From positions 1-23,252 of the IMG/VR virus record IMGVR_UViG_3300033064_002019: a stretch of DNA of 23,252 bases. One strand, given 5' to 3'. A program made the position numbers and the translations under genes. This stretch comes from a virus. Of the stretch, positions 19,712-23,252 are shown piece by piece. The notes below the pieces were generated by a model. The model was given only the letters and a program-made list of their open reading frames with translations, had not been told where the DNA came from and ran no database searches. Numbering within the stretch: the stretch's first letter is position 1; each line of letters opens with the position of its first letter.

Positions 19712-20062
19712 ATGGCTGAATTCCAACACGAAATGCCCGACGAGCCAGCAAGCTGGACATTCAAAGATGCCGAGCGATCGCAAGCACTAGATGCCTGCTT
19801 TGCGAAGGTTTGCAGCGAGACTGATATTGTGTGCGAGGCTTTCGGCCCTGATGCTTGGGGCGATATGCTGCACATCGAAGAAGTAGCGCGTGAGCTTGGC
19901 GAGTTATTGAATGAAATGCGCCACGAGTCAAGAGGTAGTGATGAATACATGCTGGCATCTATGTCAATGGGCAGGCTATTCGCCAAGTACGCCAGCGCAT
20001 ACATAGAAAGATACGCAGAAGATCGCGTAGAGGACGAACTTCAGCGGATGATTGAGCTATGA
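19712..20062 (+). CDS. Hypothetical early protein
   Basis: 116 aa from ATG 19712 (MAEFQHEMPDEPASWTFKDAERSQALDACFAKVCSETD...). It is acidic and helical: VARELGELLNEMRHESRG, MSMGRLFAKYASAYIERYAEDRVEDELQRMIEL. CGGAG about 7-8 bases upstream decides this start; upstream codons of the open frame lie within the promoter. First gene of the rightward early operon; the stop overlaps the next ATG. No family was recognised. Confidence 0.7.
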   Translation: MAEFQHEMPDEPASWTFKDAERSQALDACFAKVCSETDIVCEAFGPDAWGDMLHIEEVARELGELLNEMRHESRGSDEYMLASMSMGRLFAKYASAYIERYAEDRVEDELQRMIEL

Positions 20063-20319
20063 GCATCGGGCGCGCAATAGACCTTTGCACTATTATCGAC
20101 CGTAATTACCCGCTGTGGCCTAGCACTTTTAGCAAGTGCTGCACCGATGACTGCGGAAATTTATCAAGGGGCGGCGGATTGTGCTCTGTATGCGCAGCAT
20201 CCGAGTTGGCGGCACTCGTTGGGCGTGATCTAGCCTATGATTATCTATCCAGCGTATCTGATAAAGCGGACGCTGCACTAAAAATTATGTCAAAACTGAA
20301 GCAGGAGAACGGAAAATGA
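20059..20319 (+). CDS. Hypothetical protein with Cys cluster
   Basis: 86 aa. The segment FSKCCTDDCGNLSRGGGLCSVCAASELAALVGRD has a Cys-x3-Cys and a Cys-x2-Cys, a probable small zinc-binding unit. A helical C-terminus (ADAALKIMSKLKQENGK) follows. It starts in the stop of the previous gene (ATGA) and ends in the start of the erf gene (ATGA), so it is part of the same translationally coupled set. Confidence 0.65.
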   Translation: MSIGRAIDLCTIIDRNYPLWPSTFSKCCTDDCGNLSRGGGLCSVCAASELAALVGRDLAYDYLSSVSDKADAALKIMSKLKQENGK

Positions 20320-20912
20320 GCGACATTAAACAGATAGCATCCGCGCTAGTTAAGGCGCAAAAGAGCTTTGCCCCGGCGCTAAAGTCGGCAACTAACCCGC
20401 ACTTCAAAAGCAAGTATGCAGACCTTGCGGCCTGTGTCGAGGCGGTTGTTGACGCGCTAAACAGCGAAGGCATTATGCTGATTCAAAAAACGCACGATTG
20501 CGAATCAGGCATAAAAGTCGAGACGGTATTTCTGCACGAGTCGGGCGAGGAAGTGAGCGCGGGTATATTGCACGTTCCCGCCCCGAAGCATGACCCGCAA
20601 GGCTACGGTTCTGCTTTGACCTATGCGCGTCGGTACAGCTTAATGGCGGCATGCGGTATCGCTCCAGAGGATGATGACGGCAACCGCGCAACCGCTGCGT
20701 CTAACGCCAAGATCACGCCTGAGCAGGCCGTCAGTCTAAAGATGCGAATTGACTCAACCGAATCAGATCTCGCGAAGTTTTGCCAAGCGATGCGAGTCAG
20801 ATCGCTAACTGATCTGCCCGCTTCTCAATATGCAAAAGCGGATGCGATGCTGGCCAAGAAAGAGGCGCAGTTCGCAGAAGAATACGCCAAAAGCCAGGGT
20901 GCGCCAGAGTGA
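20316..20912 (+). CDS. erf: ERF family single-strand annealing protein
   Basis: 198 aa. The ERF core is clear: ASALVKAQKSFAPALKSATNPHFKSKYADLAACVEAVVDALNSEGIML, HESGEEVSAG, DPQGYGSALTYARRYSLMAACGIAPEDDDGNRA. ERF proteins bind single-stranded DNA and promote annealing in phage recombination and genome circularisation (P22 Erf). The C-terminal part is a helical tail. It is followed directly by a YqaJ-type exonuclease, the usual annealase-exonuclease partnership. ATG overlaps the upstream stop (ATGA) with GGAG upstream; the stop overlaps the next start (GTGA). Confidence 0.93.
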   Translation: MSDIKQIASALVKAQKSFAPALKSATNPHFKSKYADLAACVEAVVDALNSEGIMLIQKTHDCESGIKVETVFLHESGEEVSAGILHVPAPKHDPQGYGSALTYARRYSLMAACGIAPEDDDGNRATAASNAKITPEQAVSLKMRIDSTESDLAKFCQAMRVRSLTDLPASQYAKADAMLAKKEAQFAEEYAKSQGAPE

Positions 20913-21769
20913 GCCTCTCACCGGATCGAAAGGGGCGGATAACCGCCTCAAGGGTCGGCGCAATTCTAGGATTGTCGCCATTTGCAAAGCCTGCTGATGC
21001 AATCCGCGACATGGTGCGAGACTATCACGGGGCGGATCGCGAGTTTGTCGGCAACGTTGCCACAGATTGGGGTAATGAGCATGAAGCCGAGGCGGTTGTT
21101 GACGCTGAGTTTGAGCTTGGCTACACGTTTAACCACACAGGCCATAATCAGCGATTTATGATCCACCCTGAGCATGACTGGCTGGGCGCGACACCTGATG
21201 GCATATCCGAAGATGGCCTATGCCTGCTTGAGGTCAAGTGCCCTTACGGTATGCGCAATGGCGGAGCGTTCAAGTCTTTATCTGTTCAGCCGCACTATTT
21301 CGCGCAGCTCCAGGTTGCAATGTTCTGCGCAGGTGCTGAGTGTGCGCAGTTCGGTCAGTGGTCGCCGGTCGGATGGAGTATGGAATATGTCGAATTTGAC
21401 CGCGACTGGATGTCAGAGCACCTTCCAGCGCTAAAAGCATTCTTTGATCTGTATCAGTCAGAGATCGACAACCCTGCACATCTTGAGCCATTGCGCGGCA
21501 CACTATCAGGCGAGATTGCTTCGGAGCTTTTAGCCGAGTACGATTCGGCTTGCCGATTGTCTGCGCTGGCGGATGAGCGTAAAAAGAGCGCACTAGCTGC
21601 TTTGGTCGAGATGTCCGGCGGCGCAGATGTGGAAATATACGGGCGAAAGCTAACCAAAGTCGTTCGTGAAGGCTCGGTAAGCTACGCAAACGCGATTAAA
21701 GACCTTGCACCGGATGCTGACTTGTCGGCATATAAGGGTAAACCAAGCGCATACTGGAGGCTAACATGA
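20909..21769 (+). CDS. YqaJ-type phage recombinase exonuclease
   Basis: 286 aa with a GTG start. N-terminal motif GRITASRVGAILGLSPF, then WGNEHEAEAV (Glu57/Glu59), LGATPDGI (Asp97), LLEVKCP (Glu108, Lys110) and FAQLQVAMFCAG form the active site of the YqaJ/lambda exonuclease superfamily. The enzyme resects one strand of double-stranded DNA to provide the substrate for the annealase encoded just upstream. The C-terminal part (about 210-286, RLSALADERKKSALAALVEMSGG...SYANAIKDLAPD) is a helical extension common in phage members. The stop overlaps the next ATG. Confidence 0.92.
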   Translation: MSLSPDRKGRITASRVGAILGLSPFAKPADAIRDMVRDYHGADREFVGNVATDWGNEHEAEAVVDAEFELGYTFNHTGHNQRFMIHPEHDWLGATPDGISEDGLCLLEVKCPYGMRNGGAFKSLSVQPHYFAQLQVAMFCAGAECAQFGQWSPVGWSMEYVEFDRDWMSEHLPALKAFFDLYQSEIDNPAHLEPLRGTLSGEIASELLAEYDSACRLSALADERKKSALAALVEMSGGADVEIYGRKLTKVVREGSVSYANAIKDLAPDADLSAYKGKPSAYWRLT

Positions 21770-21978
21770 CACCGATAGGGTCAATCAAGCGAATGCAAGA
21801 CCTCGGCTACTCACTTCCGTGGATACTGCTAAAGTCGCACATAATCAAAACAAAGGGCGATGTAGATTACCACCGGGTCTGCCGCGCACTGCGAGGCGGG
21901 AGCCCGTTAACCGCAGAGGACGCCAAGCGGCTGGCAACACTGCTGCGGCGAGTTGAGCAGTTCGAAGCGGGCGCATAA
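21766..21978 (+). CDS. Small hypothetical protein
   Basis: 70 aa: MTPIGSIKRMQDLGYSLPWILLKSHIIKTKGDVDYHRVCRALRGGSPLTAEDAKRLATLLRRVEQFEAGA. It is basic and helical, and could bind nucleic acid, but no defined HTH was recognised. ATG overlaps the exonuclease stop. Its stop codon is directly followed by the upstream tract of the promoter at 21987-22014. Confidence 0.6.
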   Translation: MTPIGSIKRMQDLGYSLPWILLKSHIIKTKGDVDYHRVCRALRGGSPLTAEDAKRLATLLRRVEQFEAGA

Positions 21979-21986
21979 AATAAATG

Positions 21987-22014
21987 TTGCATAAAGCCTG
22001 AAAGATGATAGTAT
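21987..22014 (+). promoter_or_regulatory. Promoter of the TTGCA family
   Basis: AAAATAAATG (21977-21986), TTGCAT (21987-21992), 16 bp, TAGTAT (22009-22014). The upstream tract begins within the stop codon of the preceding gene. It drives the small genes from 22039 onward. Confidence 0.55.
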
Positions 22015-22038
22015 TTCAGAAACAAACAGGAGAATAAT

Positions 22039-22275
22039 ATGAAACACTTGATCCGCGAACTACGCTATTGGAAGCAAGACACCCTAGCGGCCATAGGCGA
22101 CTGGCTGAAAGGTAAAGAAGATGCGCTGTGGTATTGGTCAACAATCCCCGCAGCGTGCCTAGGATGGGGGGCAGTGTTCGGCTTTATCGCTTGGCTGATT
22201 ATCCCCGCATTTGCTGTATGGGTCTCTGTGCTTACGTCAGTCGCGGCTTATTGGCTGTATACGGAGCAAAGCTAA
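22039..22275 (+). CDS. Small membrane protein, two TM helices
   Basis: 78 aa. An N-terminal amphipathic charged part (MKHLIRELRYWKQDTLAAIGDWLKGKEDALWYW) is followed by two hydrophobic segments (STIPAACLGWGAVFGFIAWLII and AFAVWVSVLTSVAAYWLYT). AGGAG lies about 7 bases before ATG. The stop overlaps the next ATG (TAATG). First gene after its own promoter. Function unknown; an early membrane protein could act on the host envelope. Confidence 0.7.
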   Translation: MKHLIRELRYWKQDTLAAIGDWLKGKEDALWYWSTIPAACLGWGAVFGFIAWLIIPAFAVWVSVLTSVAAYWLYTEQS

Positions 22276-22592
22276 TGGGTCTATACACAGTAAAGAAATT
22301 GGATTGGAGTTCTGGTGCAGAATTTAAGATGGCTGATGCTGTAACAGGGATGGTATATTCAGTTTTTTACTCAAGCCATTTGCCAGTTTGCGGGTGGAAG
22401 GCATCTTGTGAGCGGGATATTTTAACTCCAGAACCTGTATCACTTGAGGCCGCCAAAGCAGCAGCCGAAGCGCATCACCTTGCTGAGATGGAGAGGGGGT
22501 TGGTGAAGGTTGATATTGAGTCACAGATCAAGCGACTCAGAATTTGGGCGGATAAGGAGACACAGCTAGCAGAGAGTGAGGTGACGGAATGA
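22275..22592 (+). CDS. Hypothetical early protein
   Basis: 105 aa from ATG 22275, which overlaps the upstream stop (TAATG). The first half is beta-like (MGLYTVKKLDWSSGAEFKMADAVTGMVYSVFYSS...), the second helical and charged (SLEAAKAAAEAHHLAEMERGLVKVDIESQIKRLRIW). The frame extends upstream over the membrane protein gene, but that part is a different-frame shadow. The stop overlaps the next ATG. No family was recognised. Confidence 0.65.
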   Translation: MGLYTVKKLDWSSGAEFKMADAVTGMVYSVFYSSHLPVCGWKASCERDILTPEPVSLEAAKAAAEAHHLAEMERGLVKVDIESQIKRLRIWADKETQLAESEVTE

Positions 22593-22777
22593 GCAGAACC
22601 ACTCATCACAGAAAGCAAAGCGAAACTCACGCTGGCTACGACTATGGTGGGAGATACAAGTGTAACAAGTTATACAACAACGGGTATGGAATCATCGCAC
22701 GATGGCGTGGAAAACGCGAACGGCGAGCAGTAGCTAAGGCCGAAATACTTAAGGCAGAACATGAGATAGCAGAATGA
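22589..22777 (+). CDS. Small basic hypothetical protein
   Basis: 62 aa: MSRTTHHRKQSETHAGYDYGGRYKCNKLYNNGYGIIARWRGKRERRAVAKAEILKAEHEIAE. The middle is Tyr/Gly/Asn-rich and basic, the end a charged helix. It may bind nucleic acid. It overlaps both neighbours (ATGA). Confidence 0.6.
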   Translation: MSRTTHHRKQSETHAGYDYGGRYKCNKLYNNGYGIIARWRGKRERRAVAKAEILKAEHEIAE

Positions 22778-22836
22778 GAGATAAGAACCGACAGCGCATG
22801 GCGGATGGATTTACCTACGACTTGGGAGGTGAGTGA
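22774..22836 (+). CDS. 20-aa peptide gene
   Basis: Reads MRDKNRQRMADGFTYDLGGE. It starts in the stop of the gene before (ATGA) and ends in the start of the gene after (TGATG), filling the gap exactly. The strong ribosome binding site for the next gene (GGGAGGTGAG) lies in its last codons. It may serve mainly to couple translation. Confidence 0.4.
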   Translation: MRDKNRQRMADGFTYDLGGE

Positions 22837-22994
22837 TGGCCGACATAATCCCATTCCCGCAAGAGTCTGAAGCATACGCCTGCGCTGATTGCCAAACCGC
22901 TGAAGTTATCTGCTTTACTGATGGGCAGGTGATGTGCAATAGCTGCGGCGAGATGCTTGATCTAATGGTGATTAATGTTGCAAGAGGTGAGTAA
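22836..22994 (+). CDS. 52-aa zinc-ribbon-like protein
   Basis: Two Cys-x2-Cys pairs, Cys16/Cys19 (CADC) and Cys34/Cys37 (CNSC), with 14 residues between the pairs, form a probable zinc ribbon (EAYACADCQTAEVICFTDG, VMCNSCGEMLDLM). GGGAGGTGAG is directly upstream of the ATG. It overlaps the next gene by 20 bp. Its role is not known; such small proteins can bind nucleic acids or host proteins. Confidence 0.65.
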   Translation: MADIIPFPQESEAYACADCQTAEVICFTDGQVMCNSCGEMLDLMVINVARGE

Positions 22995-23223
22995 TGTAAT
23001 CAATCTGCACCCCTCGCTGGACGTAGCCGAGACACTGCGGCACATAGCCGATCAGATAGACGCGCATGAATATGCTGGTAATACATGCACGATGGTGCTA
23101 GATAGCGAGTATTTGTATCACTTTGGGCGCAACTTGGACGATGATATTGCTGTCGGGGCTGCGTGCTATGATTTACAGTTAGGCACTGCAATACTTATGC
23201 GGCCTGCTTTGGATGTAATTTGA
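22975..23223 (+). CDS. Hypothetical phage protein
   Basis: 82 aa. The pattern SLDVAETLRHIADQIDAHEYAGNTCTMVLDSEYLYHFGR...VGAACYDLQLGTAILMRP is that of a small protein seen in many phages of Gram-negative hosts (helix LRHIADQID, then a CT-V-L strand); function unknown. ATG 22975 is used; a GTG at 22987 is possible. An ATG at 22995 behind a good ribosome binding site is followed at once by TAA in another frame and is not a gene. Confidence 0.65.
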   Translation: MLQEVSNVINLHPSLDVAETLRHIADQIDAHEYAGNTCTMVLDSEYLYHFGRNLDDDIAVGAACYDLQLGTAILMRPALDVI

Positions 23224-23252
23224 GCAAGACAGATGGCGGGTGAAATCTGTTA

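Noticed and set aside
23233-23252. ATG near the right edge (MAGEIC...)
   Set aside because: Only six codons are visible and the ribosome binding site is weak, so no partial gene was listed.
1-23252. tRNA genes, CRISPR arrays, insertion sequences, integrase, attachment sites
   Set aside because: None was recognised on reading both strands. Direct repeats present are two-copy only, without CRISPR spacing, and no transposase or recombinase motifs appear.

Overview
This window is part of a tailed bacteriophage (or prophage) genome with a siphovirus-type tail. The host is most likely a Gram-negative bacterium. The evidence is two lipoprotein signal peptides with a lipobox Cys, a lambda-J-type tail tip protein, a GTA/proteobacterial-type 3TM holin, a T4-type muramidase, and the lambdoid recombination proteins NinG, NinB-like, ERF and YqaJ. 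A gammaproteobacterial, possibly aquatic, host is an inference. Terminase, portal and capsid genes must lie outside the window. No integrase, CI-type repressor or excisionase was recognised, so the lifestyle is undecided.

Late module, + strand, 1-9977. It starts inside a tail assembly chaperone pair with a textbook -1 slippery heptamer (61-67). Next come the tape measure, a distal/minor tail protein, a BR0599/DUF2163-like hub protein and a 1022-aa J-like tip protein whose C-terminus looks like a beta-propeller. Two small lipoproteins, a bacterial-transglutaminase-like cysteine peptidase and a stand-alone PAS-domain protein follow. The lysis cassette comes last: two paralogous coiled-coil/TM proteins flank a 3TM holin, an intact GH24 endolysin sits at the end, and an in-frame internally deleted copy of that endolysin (sharing an 84-bp perfect repeat) sits before the holin. 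Genes are packed with ATGA/TAATG overlaps.

Early module, - strand, 19604 down to 10135. From the divergent promoter region at about 19.6 kb it encodes small proteins, a DUF1376-type replication initiator with iteron-like repeats and an AT-rich segment inside the gene (candidate origin), and a DnaB-type helicase. Small putative DNA-binding proteins, SSB, a NinB-like protein, NinG and a run of small hypotheticals including a 15-codon leader follow. The module continues with a DUF3310 protein and an HTH-metallophosphoesterase protein, and ends in two small genes. A tiny + strand unit (promoter, 25-aa membrane peptide, strong terminator) lies inside this minus block at about 10.95-11.15 kb.

Second early module, + strand, 19712-23223. 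It holds two hypothetical proteins, ERF ssDNA-annealing protein, YqaJ-type exonuclease and a row of small proteins (one membrane, two Cys-rich). ERF and YqaJ could act as an annealase-exonuclease pair next to SSB/NinG/NinB on the other strand.

Regulation. Five or six promoters share TTGCA(N) at -35 with 16-17 bp to a CATAAT-like -10. Four of the sites carry the same AAAATAA(A/T)T upstream tract, and three of these start right at the stop codon of the preceding gene. The divergent pair at 19.65 kb shares one self-complementary TTGCAA box.
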